Part shown: positions 18,607 through 27,099 of the stretch, one piece after another | How positions within the stretch are numbered: position 1 is the first letter of the stretch | How the letters are laid out: each line of letters begins with the position of its first letter | NCBI RefSeq assembly: GCF_002197845.1 | Contig: NZ_NIDE01000017.1 | Span: 480,712 to 544,711 of the forward strand | Reading direction: 5' to 3' | DNA: 64,000 bases | Origin: Fimbriiglobus ruber | GTDB lineage: Bacteria; Planctomycetota; Planctomycetia; Gemmatales; Gemmataceae | Position numbers and translations under genes: made by a program | Notes under the pieces: model-generated | The model's database searches: none | What the model was told of the DNA's origin: nothing | What the model saw: the letters and a program-made list of their open reading frames with translations, nothing else

Positions 18607-19398
18607 TCAACCTGGCTGGCGATCGGCTTTCACGGCTTCGTACCACTCCAACCCTCCCGGCAGGTCAAGGGCGGCATATTCGACGTGAATCACCCGGCGA
18701 CGGTCCGGTAGGGCGGCAGCGGACGATGCGTGAAGGAGAAGGGGCCGCATGACCAGCACGTCGCCGGCGCGGGCGTGACACGCGACTTCGGGCACCCGCG
18801 ATTTCCAGGCGTCGATGGCTTCGTCCGAGAGAACGCCCGTTCGGTGGGAGCCCGGCAAGACCCGGAGTGGCCCGTTCTCCGGGCCACAATCGTCCAGGTG
18901 AACGCGCAAAGCCACCACCCGCTCGACGACGGCTGCGGGCGGCCAGACGTGTGGAACGCCCGCCTTTTCCCACCACGGGCCGAACCCCGGCAGGTCGATC
19001 CGGCGGCGAAACCGGACGGTGACGTCCTGGTGGTAAGGAACCTTCCAGTTCCGCCCGTCGGCCTTGTCGAACAGCAGCGCGTTGACTGCCACACAATCGG
19101 GGCCGAGGATCGCTTCCGCCCACCGGCGGGCACCCGAAGACGCAGCCCATTCCCTGACCGCCGGTACTCGCGCCAGCACGTCGCGGACGCCGCCTTGCAC
19201 GCGGGTCAACTCCGCCAGTAACGGCTCGACCGCGGACCGCAGACGGTCGATGGCGTCCAGCGGAACCGCGTTCGGCTCGATGGCGTAACCGTTGACTTCG
19301 ATCGCCCGCAGGAAGTCTTCCACAGTAAACACCAGGTTCGTTCGACGGTCAGGTCGCCAGAACTCTTCCCCTATCGTGTCATCGCCGTCACTCGTCAC
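18607..19398 (-). CDS. Phytanoyl-CoA dioxygenase (PhyH) family protein
   Basis: This predicted Fe(II)/2-oxoglutarate-dependent oxygenase has 263 residues. The HxD iron ligands are visible in VPYHQDVTVRFRR, the distal histidine in LLLHASS, and the 2-oxoglutarate arginine in RRRVIHVEY. The segment PENGPLRVLPGSHRTG is typical of PhyH. The substrate is unknown, since planctomycete members are very diverse. The GTG start at 19398 lies inside a 74-bp sequence also found upstream of rplC, so the start may be a consequence of that duplication. It is a single gene. Confidence 0.85.
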   Translation of the reverse strand: MTSDGDDTIGEEFWRPDRRTNLVFTVEDFLRAIEVNGYAIEPNAVPLDAIDRLRSAVEPLLAELTRVQGGVRDVLARVPAVREWAASSGARRWAEAILGPDCVAVNALLFDKADGRNWKVPYHQDVTVRFRRRIDLPGFGPWWEKAGVPHVWPPAAVVERVVALRVHLDDCGPENGPLRVLPGSHRTGVLSDEAIDAWKSRVPEVACHARAGDVLVMRPLLLHASSAAALPDRRRVIHVEYAALDLPGGLEWYEAVKADRQPG

Positions 19399-19456
19399 CG
19401 GCGGGGTGTTGCCACGGCACGGTCGGACCTGGCGCGTTAAGTGAAGCTATTGATCT
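19383..19456 (-). repeat. 74-bp repeat copy 1 (5' end of PhyH gene)
   Basis: This 74-base stretch matches 22437-22510 at 66 of 74 positions with no gaps. On the minus strand it ends inside the first codons of the PhyH gene, while the second copy sits upstream of rplC. The most conserved part is GGTCGGACCTGGCGCGTTAA on the plus strand. It is probably a duplicated leader or promoter segment. Confidence 0.8.
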
Positions 19457-19867
19457 CGCCCCGGCGGCGGGATCGTCTAGGTCGCGGAATGAATAATGTA
19501 TGGTGCGAAACAGGATAAGTATTGAGCTCTAAATATTATTATATTTAATAATTATTTTGATTTATATTGTCAGAAAATACAGAGATTTATCTTCGGCTAT
19601 TCACGATTTAATTAGTAAACAATCAAAATTCCAGACAGTTGACAAAGTAGAAAATCCATCGCAAATCGTTAATTGAAAATAATTTACGACACGAAAATAA
19701 TTTATCGCTAATAGCTACTTGACAAAGCAGGCACAGAATATCCTCACAACTCCCGCACTCGTCTTGAAATCATTACTTCATTTGTAACAATAGTAAAAAT
19801 TCGTCCGCCTTCCTGGCCCTTTGGCCAATTGATGTGGCTTCGTGGTGATTCCTCGAGACTTCACGGG
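19457..19867. other. AT-rich intergenic island
   Basis: From about 19490 to 19800 the sequence is strikingly AT-rich (runs such as TAAATATTATTATATTTAAT) in an otherwise GC-rich window, and it has no coding frame. TTGACAAAG occurs twice, at 19639 and 19719, exactly 80 bases apart and both on the plus strand, like -35 boxes or binding sites for the DUF1559 gene that follows. No good -10 box at 17 bases was seen for either. Confidence 0.6.
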
Positions 19868-20860
19868 ATGATGGAAATGAAGCTTTCGCTCCGTTCGATT
19901 CGCTCACAGGCGTCCGTTCGCCCGGGGTTTACGTTGATCGAGTTGCTGGTGGTGATCGCCATCATTGCCATCCTGATCGGATTGCTGCTCCCGGCGGTTC
20001 AAAAGGTCCGCGAAGCTGCGTCACGTGCCCGGTGTCAGAACAATCTGAAGCAGATCGGCGTTGCCGAACACAACTTCAACTCCGCGATCGGCGGGTTCAC
20101 GATGATGCCGTACAATCCGAGTTTTACGTGGCTGACGAACAAACCTTACTCGCAAGCGCACGGATGGTGCGTGGAACTTTTGCCGTACATCGAACAGCAA
20201 AACCTCTACAACCAGTACAGCCTTAACGTGGCGTGGAACAGCGGCACCAACGCCACCCTCGTGCAGACGCCGATTAACACCTACGTCTGCCCCTCCACGG
20301 CGACAGACGCCAACCGGCCCACCACCGGCAACCTGGGGAACGGCAACGGCGCTTTGGACTACGTTGGGTTCTTCAACCTCGATTCCAGCGCGTGGAATCA
20401 AGCCAATGTGGCCAACTATTCCGCCGCCACTCAAGACGGAAACACCGGCAGCGGCTTCATGGGTCGGGGCGTCAACCGCCGCGTGGAAGACATCACCGAC
20501 GGCACCTCGAACACCCTGCTGCTCGCCGAAGACGCCGGGCGCAACGCCACGTGGATTATGGGGAAGAACGCCGGTCAAGGGGCCGACAGCACCGCATCGC
20601 CCGCCGGTGCGTGGGGGAACTTCAGTGTGGGGGCGAGTTTCGATTACCTCCACTTCTGGAATCCTTCCACCATGCTTTACGGCGGTCCGGTGGCGGTGAA
20701 CGGCGACAACGCCGGAGACATTTACTCCTTCCACACCGGTGGCGCGAACATCCTGTTGGGCGATGGGTCGGTGCGGTTCCTCTCCCAGTCCGTGGACGTC
20801 AACACCGTTGCGGCCCTCTTCACGCGAAGCGGTGGGGAAGTCGTATCGATCAACCAGTGA
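19868..20860 (+). CDS. DUF1559 family pseudopilin-like protein (second copy)
   Basis: The protein has about 330 residues, with the prepilin-type segment [19 protein letters not shown] at about residues 20-38, followed by [20 protein letters not shown]. The C-terminus holds the DUF1559 hallmark [20 protein letters not shown]. In-frame ATGs lie at 19868, 19871 and 19877, and no ribosome-binding site decides between them. The first 40 residues of the hydrophobic segment are almost identical to the paralogue at 6103, while the rest diverges. A small lipoprotein gene follows 65 bases downstream, a common planctomycete pairing. Confidence 0.9.
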   Translation: MMEMKLSLRSIRSQASVRPGFTLIELLVVIAIIAILIGLLLPAVQKVREAASRARCQNNLKQIGVAEHNFNSAIGGFTMMPYNPSFTWLTNKPYSQAHGWCVELLPYIEQQNLYNQYSLNVAWNSGTNATLVQTPINTYVCPSTATDANRPTTGNLGNGNGALDYVGFFNLDSSAWNQANVANYSAATQDGNTGSGFMGRGVNRRVEDITDGTSNTLLLAEDAGRNATWIMGKNAGQGADSTASPAGAWGNFSVGASFDYLHFWNPSTMLYGGPVAVNGDNAGDIYSFHTGGANILLGDGSVRFLSQSVDVNTVAALFTRSGGEVVSINQ

Positions 20861-20925
20861 TGCGAATGGGTTTTCCCCTGGTGAACCCGACATGCGTCCG
20901 GTTCACCACTGTTCGGAGGGTTTCG

Positions 20926-21375
20926 ATGCGACGAGTGGGATTGTTGGTACTCTGGCTGATACTTCCGGCGTCTGTAGGTTGCTCGGGTTCCAGCGTGAAG
21001 TGCGTTCCCGTCACCGGAAGTCTCAAGGTCAGCAATAAAGCGCCCGAAGGGTTGCTCGTGACGCTCGTGCCGACGAGCGGGAGCGACGACCCGAGTTCCC
21101 GGCCGAGTGGTATTGTGGACGCGGACGGAACGTACAAGCTTTCGACCTACAACGCCGCCAGCCGAACCGGCATCAAGGGCGCGCCGCCGGGGAAATACAA
21201 GGTTATCCTCTGCTGGCTCCCCCAGAGGCGACCGGGGGATCCCGTCGATCCCAACCCGACTGGGAAGCCCCCCGTGGACAAACTCGGCGGACGGTATCTC
21301 AACCCAGAGCGTTCTACTTACGAAGTTACGGTCAAGGACGAAGCGACCGAACTGGCCCCGATCAACTTGAGATGA
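20926..21375 (+). CDS. Small lipoprotein with transthyretin/CarboxypepD_reg-like fold
   Basis: The 149 residues start with a lipoprotein-type signal (MRRVGLLVLWLILPASVGC), with the lipobox cysteine at residue 19. The mature part has KVSNKAPEGLLVTLVP, then GIVDADGTYKLST and GAPPGKYKVILCW. That is the beta-sandwich pattern of carboxypeptidase-regulatory-like domains. GGAGGG lies 6 bases before the ATG. It follows a DUF1559 gene closely and is probably co-transcribed. The function is unknown and the location is likely membrane-anchored in the periplasm. Confidence 0.78.
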   Translation: MRRVGLLVLWLILPASVGCSGSSVKCVPVTGSLKVSNKAPEGLLVTLVPTSGSDDPSSRPSGIVDADGTYKLSTYNAASRTGIKGAPPGKYKVILCWLPQRRPGDPVDPNPTGKPPVDKLGGRYLNPERSTYEVTVKDEATELAPINLR

Positions 21376-21560
21376 GGCAGACGTCATCAATCGATGTACG
21401 GGATCCTGCTTCGACCGCTCATGCCGCCGGCCCTTCTCATCTGCTTGGTCTTCCGAGACCATCGCGTAGCCGCCGCAGGTCAGACCCGGTGCCAAGCGGT
21501 CCCGTGTCCTGGTCATCACCACCACCGATGATCTGGGCTGAGACGCTCCCGTGGGTTACG

Positions 21561-21596
21561 AAAAAACGCGACGGGGACCGATCGGCCCCCGTCGCG
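21561..21596 (-). terminator. Intrinsic terminator of rplC
   Basis: CGCGACGGGG (21567-21576) pairs with CCCCGTCGCG (21587-21596) around a loop that itself contains CCGATCGG. Read on the minus strand, the stem is followed by a run of six or more Ts (21561-21566). It lies just after the rplC stop. Confidence 0.85.
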
Positions 21597-21623
21597 CGTG
21601 TGACCCGAAGGTATTGACCCGCG

Positions 21624-22400
21624 TTACTTCTTGCCCTTCTGGATGACCACCTTGGTCTTGGTCGGGGCTTCCGGCGCGACTTTGCCGTGGACCGAGCCGT
21701 ACACGTTGGTCGGGCGGACCATGACGACCGCGTTGTTGTGACCCGGGACCGCGCCGCGGACCATGATCAGGTTGTTCGCGGCGTCCACGCGGACGACCTT
21801 CAGGTTCCGGATCGTGACCCGGGTGTTCCCGTACTGGCCGGCCCTCTTGAGACCCTTCTTCGGCCGACCGCTACCCCGGTTGCTCGCGAGGGACGAGGTC
21901 GACCCGGCTTGCCGGTGGACCTTCTTGGCACCGTGGGCGGCGGGGAGGCCGTCGAAGTTGTGCCGCTTCATGACCCCCTGGTAGCCGCGGCCCTTCGAGG
22001 TGCCGATCACGTCGACGGCCTTCACGGTGTCCGGGAAGACGTCCGCCACGCCGAGCTTTTGCCCGATGGTCACGCTCGTGGCGTCGACCCGAAACTCACG
22101 CACGACCCGCTGCGGTTCGCAGTCCGCCTTGGCCGGGAGCTGGACGCCGGCCTTGAGCCGCGATTCCTTGCGCTTGGACTCCAGGCTCGTGGCGACGTGA
22201 CCGCGCTCGGCGCGGGTGGCGTTCTTCCGCGGCTTGTCCTGGAAGCCGAGCTGGACGGCCGCGTACCCGTCCTTGTCCTTCGTGCGGATTTGCAGGACCG
22301 GACACGGCCCGACCTGGATGACCGTCACCGGCTCGATCGACCCGTCGGCGTTGAACACCTGGGTCATCCCGACTTTGTACCCGATTAGCCCAAGAGACAT
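21624..22400 (-). CDS. rplC: 50S ribosomal protein L3
   Basis: L3 binds near the 3' end of 23S rRNA and helps start assembly of the large subunit. The ATG at 22400 gives the standard start MSLGLIGYKVGMTQVF. An upstream GTG frame from 22445 belongs to the 74-bp repeat. The family core GRGYQGVMKRHNFDGLPAAHG is clear. The protein has 258 residues against about 210 in E. coli, with a Lys-rich tail (ending KTKVVIQKGKK). No rpsJ, rplD or other S10-operon gene is adjacent, so it is a solitary gene. Confidence 0.93.
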   Translation of the reverse strand: MSLGLIGYKVGMTQVFNADGSIEPVTVIQVGPCPVLQIRTKDKDGYAAVQLGFQDKPRKNATRAERGHVATSLESKRKESRLKAGVQLPAKADCEPQRVVREFRVDATSVTIGQKLGVADVFPDTVKAVDVIGTSKGRGYQGVMKRHNFDGLPAAHGAKKVHRQAGSTSSLASNRGSGRPKKGLKRAGQYGNTRVTIRNLKVVRVDAANNLIMVRGAVPGHNNAVVMVRPTNVYGSVHGKVAPEAPTKTKVVIQKGKK

Positions 22401-22436
22401 CAGGAACCTCGCGTGCAAGCGGTTCGTGCGGGGAAG

Positions 22437-22510
22437 CGCCGTCACTCAACACCGGCGGGCGATTGCCACAGCACGGTCGGACCTGGCGCGTTAAGAGAAG
22501 CTATTAATCT
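22437..22510 (-). repeat. 74-bp repeat copy 2 (rplC leader)
   Basis: This ungapped partner of 19383-19456 differs at 8 of 74 positions. It lies 37 bases upstream of the rplC ATG on the minus strand, where a 5' leader would be. It is therefore the likelier original, with the PhyH copy derived from it. Confidence 0.8.
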
Positions 22511-22576
22511 AGCGGCAGCGAACCCGCCGTCCAGACCGCAAAGTGATCCCGAACGAAAGCCAAGTATGACCACCAT

Positions 22577-22671
22577 AAAGAGGCACAAAAAAGCACAATG
22601 ATTATGAGAACCGAAACAGCCTGGCAATCGTTTTCGACGTCGCGTCTGATTTTTGTGTCTTTTTGTGCCTC
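22577..22671. repeat. Imperfect inverted repeat (GGCACAAAAA type)
   Basis: AAAGAGGCACAAAAAAGCAC at 22577 is mirrored imperfectly by TTTTGTGTCTTTTTGTGCCT near 22651-22669. Related CACAAAAGCAC strings occur at 8856 and 2475. It looks like a degraded interspersed palindromic unit rather than a terminator. Confidence 0.55.
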
Positions 22672-22734
22672 TGTTGTAGCATTCTGCTTTTCACCGCTTC
22701 AGACGGAAGGTGATGGACACCCGGGCGTATGTCC

Positions 22735-23220
22735 TCACGGCGATGCCGTCTGACTCTTCGGGTGGAGTCGCTCTCGAAGTGCTTCCCCGTCTACTTCAAC
22801 TGCCACTTCGCTGCGGAAAACCCGTCCGCTCAGGTGGCGTTCCGAAACGCTCGATAGTTCCCGCCAGCCGCGGAGGATGCCGTTGCCGTTGCGACGAAGT
22901 AATGCGAGGTAGGTTTGACCGTGCCGGCTCCAGTCGGCCGCGCTAACTTCCGCGGCAATCGCCTGTTGCATGGCCGCGTCGATGGCGTTTTGAAACGCGG
23001 CTTCGGCGTTCGGCCCGCTACCGCGAGCCACGATGCGGGTTGTCGAGGGATTCAGTTCTTCAGATGTGACAACCGAGGTCGCGATGGGGACGGGCTCGGA
23101 CAAGGGCACAGGCGTTTCGTGTCCTCCGTCATCGAGTTGGCGGATGCACAACGGAGCGAGGATGCTTGTGAACACGACGCCGAAGGCTTTCCAGTAGGCA
23201 CGCGGGATTGTGAATAACAC
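22735..23220 (-). CDS. Hypothetical protein with N-terminal signal/anchor
   Basis: The 161 residues start from a GTG at 23220, chosen because GGAGGAG lies 5 bases upstream. The hydrophobic segment FGVVFTSILAPLCI resembles a signal or anchor. The body carries ARGSGPNAEAAFQNAIDAAM and QQAIAAEV, a pattern seen in LPP20/FlgT-N-type small domains where a 'G-G-N-A--A-NAI--A' helix packs on strands. I do not recognise a precise family. It may be exported. There is no obvious operon partner. Confidence 0.55.
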   Translation of the reverse strand: MLFTIPRAYWKAFGVVFTSILAPLCIRQLDDGGHETPVPLSEPVPIATSVVTSEELNPSTTRIVARGSGPNAEAAFQNAIDAAMQQAIAAEVSAADWSRHGQTYLALLRRNGNGILRGWRELSSVSERHLSGRVFRSEVAVEVDGEALRERLHPKSQTASP

Positions 23221-23398
23221 GTCAACTCCTCCATGAGTAGAACGGGCGACGGCCGCACTACTTACGTTGGCAAGCAACGTGCCGTACGACGATAAAACAA
23301 CGTGAAAGGCGGATTTTGTAACTTTTGGTATGCCAACCTCTTGGATTACGGTAAACTACGAATACTCAGCAACGTCATCGACGGAAGAGGGTGTTCGG

Positions 23399-23755
23399 AT
23401 GGCCAAATCGCTTGATATCCCCGGTACCTGCGACCGGGTCGGCCGGCGGTTACAGGTCGAGTACGGCAACAAGCCAATCCCGGCGGCCGTGCTAATCGAG
23501 ACCATAGCGGCCGAGTGCGGTTGTCCGCCGGACAGCGTGTTTCTCACGGACCATTGTTACAACCGCATCACTAACAGCGTTCGGCTCGGGCACTCGCCGG
23601 TGTTCATCTACGAGGGGCCGGGGCTCTTCCGGCACGTCGGCCTCGGATACCCGTACACCGGTCCCCTTCATCACAAACCGAAGGGCAAGGGCGAACCGAA
23701 ACGTGTGGTCGGCCAGTGGACCACGGGACAGCTCAAGTACACGTACTCCGGCTGA
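23399..23755 (+). CDS. Conserved-looking small hypothetical protein
   Basis: The 118 residues start at the ATG at 23399 (MAKSLDIPGTCDRVG), with GAGGGTG upstream. A short helical N-terminal half (AAVLIETIAAECGCPPDSVF) resembles a small helix-turn-helix. The C-terminal half is aromatic and basic (SPVFIYEGPGLFRHVGLGY, KPKGKGEPKRVVGQW). The region looks real from its GC-rich third positions, but I do not recognise the family. It is divergent from the unknown gene at 22735. Confidence 0.6.
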   Translation: MAKSLDIPGTCDRVGRRLQVEYGNKPIPAAVLIETIAAECGCPPDSVFLTDHCYNRITNSVRLGHSPVFIYEGPGLFRHVGLGYPYTGPLHHKPKGKGEPKRVVGQWTTGQLKYTYSG

Positions 23756-23877
23756 CAGGACAAAGGACTGGACGCGGTTCTCGATGAGAGGCCGCGTCGT
23801 TTAATTCCCGGATGTGATGTGAAGTCGACCGACCAACCGGGAACCACTGCATTTCCTCACCGCAGTTCGGTCTGCGT

Positions 23878-25086
23878 TCAATAAGCCGCTTTGTAAATCT
23901 CCAGGATCTCGTCCGCCGAGGCGGGCATGCGCGGGTTTACGCGCATCAGCCGCTTGATCGCGAACGCCTTCTCCGCGAACCCGTGCAACATGGCTTCCGT
24001 GACACCAATCTCCCGCAGGCGGGTCGGGATGCCGATGTCGGCACGTAGGTGTTCGATCTTCTCGATGACACCTTCGGCTGCGGCCAGGTGATCCGTTCCG
24101 TGGAACGGCTTGCCGAACGGCTCGGACAGAGCCGCAATCGTTTTGGCACGTGCCGGCAGGTTGTATCGCATCACATAAGGAAGTAACAACCCGTTGCCCG
24201 CGCCGTGCGAGACGTGGACCGCGCCGCCTACCGGGTATTCCATCGCGTGGACCAAGGCGACCCCGGCGTTGGCAAACGCGAGCCCGCCGAGCGTCGCCGC
24301 CTGGGCCATTGCCTCGCGGGCTTCCAAGTCATTCCCGTCCGCGACGGCCCGGCGGAGGAAGCGAGCGACGAGCCCGATACAGGTGGTGGCCATCACGTCG
24401 GCTATCGGGTTCTTGCCCTGATACACCGTTTCCCCGCCTGGCGGCCGGTCAAGAAATTCGTCCTGGTCGACGGCCGTGAACGCCTCGATCGCGTGCGTGA
24501 GGGCGTCGATCCCGCTGTCGGCCGTCACCGTCTTCGGGCACCCGACCGTCAGGAGCGGGTCGACGACGGCCGCCGCGGGCCGGAGGTAGGGGCTGAGGCA
24601 GCTCACCTTGATCTTCTTCGCCGTGTCCGTGAACACGGCCGCGGCCGAGACTTCGGAACCGGTCCCCGCCGTGGTCGGCACGCAGATGAGCGGGTAAATC
24701 GGCCCGGGCACCCGGCAGTCGCCTACGTAATCGGTCGGGTCGCCGCCGTGCGCGAGGATCAGGGCGACGAGCTTCGACACGTCCATGTTGCTGCCGCCGC
24801 CCAACCCCAGCACCACATCCGGGGCAAACGCCCGTGCCGCGGCGACGGCGGCCCGCACCACCTCAACCGGCGGTTCGGGCGCGCAGCCGGTGAATACGTT
24901 GATCGTCAGCCCGGCGGCGGCCAGTGGTTCGGTCACGCGGGCCGCGACCCCGACCCGCACCAGTACCTCGTCCGTCACCACGAACACCCGCTTGGCCTTC
25001 AAGCGGCTCGCCACCGTCCCGAGCTGGTGAACGGCGTCCCGGCCGAAGAGGAGAGTGCCGGCCGAATGGAAGGTCCAGGGACGCAT
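23878..25086 (-). CDS. Iron-containing alcohol dehydrogenase
   Basis: The 402-residue protein belongs to the Fe-ADH family (type III; NAD(P)-dependent oxidation of alcohols or reduction of aldehydes). It shows the nucleotide-binding GGGSNMDVSKL near residue 98 and the PTTAGTGSEVS motif. The metal ligands are in DSGIDALTHAIEAF and in HAMEYPVGGAVHVSHGAGN, two histidines about 14 residues apart. The ATG at 25086 (MRPWTFHSAGTLLFG) starts at the usual position. It is divergent from mog. The substrate cannot be told from sequence. Confidence 0.92.
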   Translation of the reverse strand: MRPWTFHSAGTLLFGRDAVHQLGTVASRLKAKRVFVVTDEVLVRVGVAARVTEPLAAAGLTINVFTGCAPEPPVEVVRAAVAAARAFAPDVVLGLGGGSNMDVSKLVALILAHGGDPTDYVGDCRVPGPIYPLICVPTTAGTGSEVSAAAVFTDTAKKIKVSCLSPYLRPAAAVVDPLLTVGCPKTVTADSGIDALTHAIEAFTAVDQDEFLDRPPGGETVYQGKNPIADVMATTCIGLVARFLRRAVADGNDLEAREAMAQAATLGGLAFANAGVALVHAMEYPVGGAVHVSHGAGNGLLLPYVMRYNLPARAKTIAALSEPFGKPFHGTDHLAAAEGVIEKIEHLRADIGIPTRLREIGVTEAMLHGFAEKAFAIKRLMRVNPRMPASADEILEIYKAAY

Positions 25087-25193
25087 GTGTTTGCCGTGGT
25101 GAGAGGGTGAGGGAACGCGCCGGTGTCCCGCGACGCCCGGGCAGATTATACTGTCCCTCGCCCCAAAACGACCCCCGCACCGACTCACCACCC

Positions 25194-25715
25194 ATGAAGA
25201 TCGGCATCGTCACCATCTCCGACCGCGCGAGCCGTGGGATTTACGAGGACAAAAGCGGTCCAGCCATCGCCGCGTGCTTGCAAGAAATCCTGACCTGCGT
25301 CTGGGAACCGGTCGTGCGCGTGATCCCGGACGACCGCCCGGGAATCGACGACGTTCTCAAGGAACTGTGTGACCGGGAGGGATGTTCGCTCGTCGTCACC
25401 ACGGGCGGGACCGGCCCGGCGAAGCGCGACGTGACGCCGGAAGCGACCGAGGCGGTGTGTGAAAAGATGATGCCGGGGTTCGGCGAGTTGATGCGCGCCG
25501 TGTCGCTCAAGTCTGTGCCCACGGCTATCCTGTCGCGGCAGACCGCCGGCATCCGCGGGAGTACGCTGATTATCAACTTGCCGGGCAAGCCGACCGCCAT
25601 CCGCGAATGCCTCCTCGCCGTGTTCCCCGCGGTCCCGTACTGCGTAGACTTGATCGGCGGAGCCTACCTGACCACGAACGAGGCTGTTGTGAAAGCCTTC
25701 CGGCCCAAAGGCTGA
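25194..25715 (+). CDS. mog: Molybdopterin adenylyltransferase Mog/MoaB family
   Basis: It activates molybdopterin with ATP before molybdate insertion. The 173 residues show the family start MKIGIVTISDRASRGIYEDK, the substrate loop TTGGTGPAKRDVTPEAT and the C-terminal STLIINLPGKPTAIRECL. The extended C-terminus fits Mog better than MoaB. It is followed 37 bases later by a secreted-protein gene on the same strand. No other molybdenum cofactor gene is in the window. Confidence 0.88.
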   Translation: MKIGIVTISDRASRGIYEDKSGPAIAACLQEILTCVWEPVVRVIPDDRPGIDDVLKELCDREGCSLVVTTGGTGPAKRDVTPEATEAVCEKMMPGFGELMRAVSLKSVPTAILSRQTAGIRGSTLIINLPGKPTAIRECLLAVFPAVPYCVDLIGGAYLTTNEAVVKAFRPKG

Positions 25716-25752
25716 GTGTTGAACCTTTCCCCTTTCAACCCAGGAGTTTCCC

Positions 25753-26643
25753 GTGCGTTTACCGTTCGCCGCCCTGTTGCTATTCGTCCCGGCCGTCGCC
25801 ACCGCTCAAACGCCCGAGATCGATGCGGCCGTTAAAGCGAAGCTCGTGGCCCTGAAATACGTTGGTTCGCTTCAAGACGCCGAGACCGGCGCGTTCAAGG
25901 CGGACGCCAAGGCCAAGCCGGGCCTCCGGGCCACGTCGGCTGCCGTTCGCGCGACGAAGTACCTCGGCGGGCAGGTGGCCCACAAGGATAAAATCGCCGA
26001 GTTCGTGATGAAGTGCTACGACCCGTCGACCGGCGCCTTCGCGGACACACCGGGGGGCAAAGCCGATGTCCCGCTCACGAGCGTCGGCGTGATGGCCGCG
26101 GTCGAACTCGACGTGCCGAAAACGAAGTTCGCGAAGGCACTGACCTATCTGAAAGACAACGCGAAGACCTTTGAAGACGTGCGGATTGGGGCGGCCGCGG
26201 TCGAGGCCTGGTGCGTGAAAGACTGCCCGTTCGACCTGGCCCCCTGGATCAAAATCGCCGACGACTTCGCCGCGAAGGAACTCCCGGACCCGAAAGACGG
26301 CGGTGCCCGCGAAACCGGGTCGGTCGTGGCGTTTTATTTACGTCTCGGGAAAGCCCTTCCCGCGGGCCACACGGCCGAACTGGTGTTGAATGAAGGACAG
26401 CGGGCGGACGGCGGGTGGGGCAAAGCCGGTGAGAAAGCCTCGGACCTGGAAACGACGTACCGCGTCATGCGGGCCTTTTACCTGCTGAAAACCAAGCCCA
26501 AAAACGTCGCCGGGCTGCGAGACTTCCTGACGGCATGTCACAACACGGACGGCGGGACCGGCGCCAAAGCCGGCGACCTGTCATCCACCGGTGGCGTGTA
26601 CTATTCGGCCATCATTCAAAAATGGTTGTCCGAGATTAAATAA
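25753..26643 (+). CDS. Secreted prenyltransferase/terpene-cyclase-fold repeat protein
   Basis: The 296 residues start at GTG with AGGAG upstream. There is a signal peptide (MRLPFAALLLFVPAVATAQ). The mature part has repeated alpha-hairpin units with 'GAFKADAKAKPGLRATSAAVRATKYLGG' spacing, ending in QRADGGWGKAG, SDLETTYRVMRAFYLL and NTDGGTGAK. This is the alpha/alpha toroid pattern of prenyltransferase beta subunits and squalene cyclases. The DxDD catalytic motif is not visible, so it is probably a binding scaffold in the periplasm, not an enzyme. Confidence 0.72.
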   Translation: MRLPFAALLLFVPAVATAQTPEIDAAVKAKLVALKYVGSLQDAETGAFKADAKAKPGLRATSAAVRATKYLGGQVAHKDKIAEFVMKCYDPSTGAFADTPGGKADVPLTSVGVMAAVELDVPKTKFAKALTYLKDNAKTFEDVRIGAAAVEAWCVKDCPFDLAPWIKIADDFAAKELPDPKDGGARETGSVVAFYLRLGKALPAGHTAELVLNEGQRADGGWGKAGEKASDLETTYRVMRAFYLLKTKPKNVAGLRDFLTACHNTDGGTGAKAGDLSSTGGVYYSAIIQKWLSEIK

Positions 26644-26757
26644 GGACGAGCTGTTATCGAATCTTAACGTGCCGGTCGATTTTTACACGGTCTGGCACTG
26701 TGTTGTTGCCAAATCACAAAGTCCTTTCCGTTCATGTACCGCGGAAAAATGTGGTAA

Positions 26758-26806
26758 ACGACAGCGGGCGGCGGTGGGAGTAAATCCCGCCGCCGCCCGC
26801 TGTCGT
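26758..26806. repeat. Long GC-rich hairpin downstream of 26643
   Basis: 21-base arms (26758-26778 and 26786-26806) pair with one mismatch around a 7-base loop. It lies 114 bases after the toroid gene. There is no T-run on either side, so it may be a Rho-type or mRNA-stabilising hairpin, or a palindromic repeat. Confidence 0.6.
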
Positions 26807-26943
26807 AACGTCGAAATACCCTGTTCAGCGACCAGATGAACTTCCGGCTGACCGACCCGCATCGACCGATCGTTCACTAACCCGTGGCTTTCGGTCGACG
26901 GGCAAGAATTACGAGGTTCTGACAGCCGTCGTAAAAATCGAGT

Positions 26944-27099
26944 TTAGTGAATTCGCTGGGCAGCCATCCAGAGCATGTAAGCGACGCGATCGTTGAGTAC
27001 CGCTTGACGGCGCGAACGCGCGATGTACCCGTCCCGCCATGCGTAAAAGATCATGGCAATCGTCAGGACAGCCAAATCGCAAGCAATCATTTGAAACAT
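26944..27099 (-). CDS. Small single-span membrane protein
   Basis: The 51 residues start at the ATG at 27099 (MFQMIACDLAVLTIAMIFYAW), giving one transmembrane helix at the N-terminus. A basic stretch (RDGYIARSRR) and the ending DRVAYMLWMAAQRI follow. From memory, the 'RVAYMLW' ending recurs in small planctomycete proteins, but I cannot verify that here. The coding frame could extend upstream to 27180. There is no strong ribosome-binding site, so confidence is limited. Confidence 0.45.
   Translation of the reverse strand: MFQMIACDLAVLTIAMIFYAWRDGYIARSRRQAVLNDRVAYMLWMAAQRIH

Noticed and set aside
22401-22445. N-terminal extension of L3 from a GTG at 22445
   Set aside because: The extra 15 residues come partly from the 74-bp repeat, and the ATG at 22400 matches the universal L3 start.
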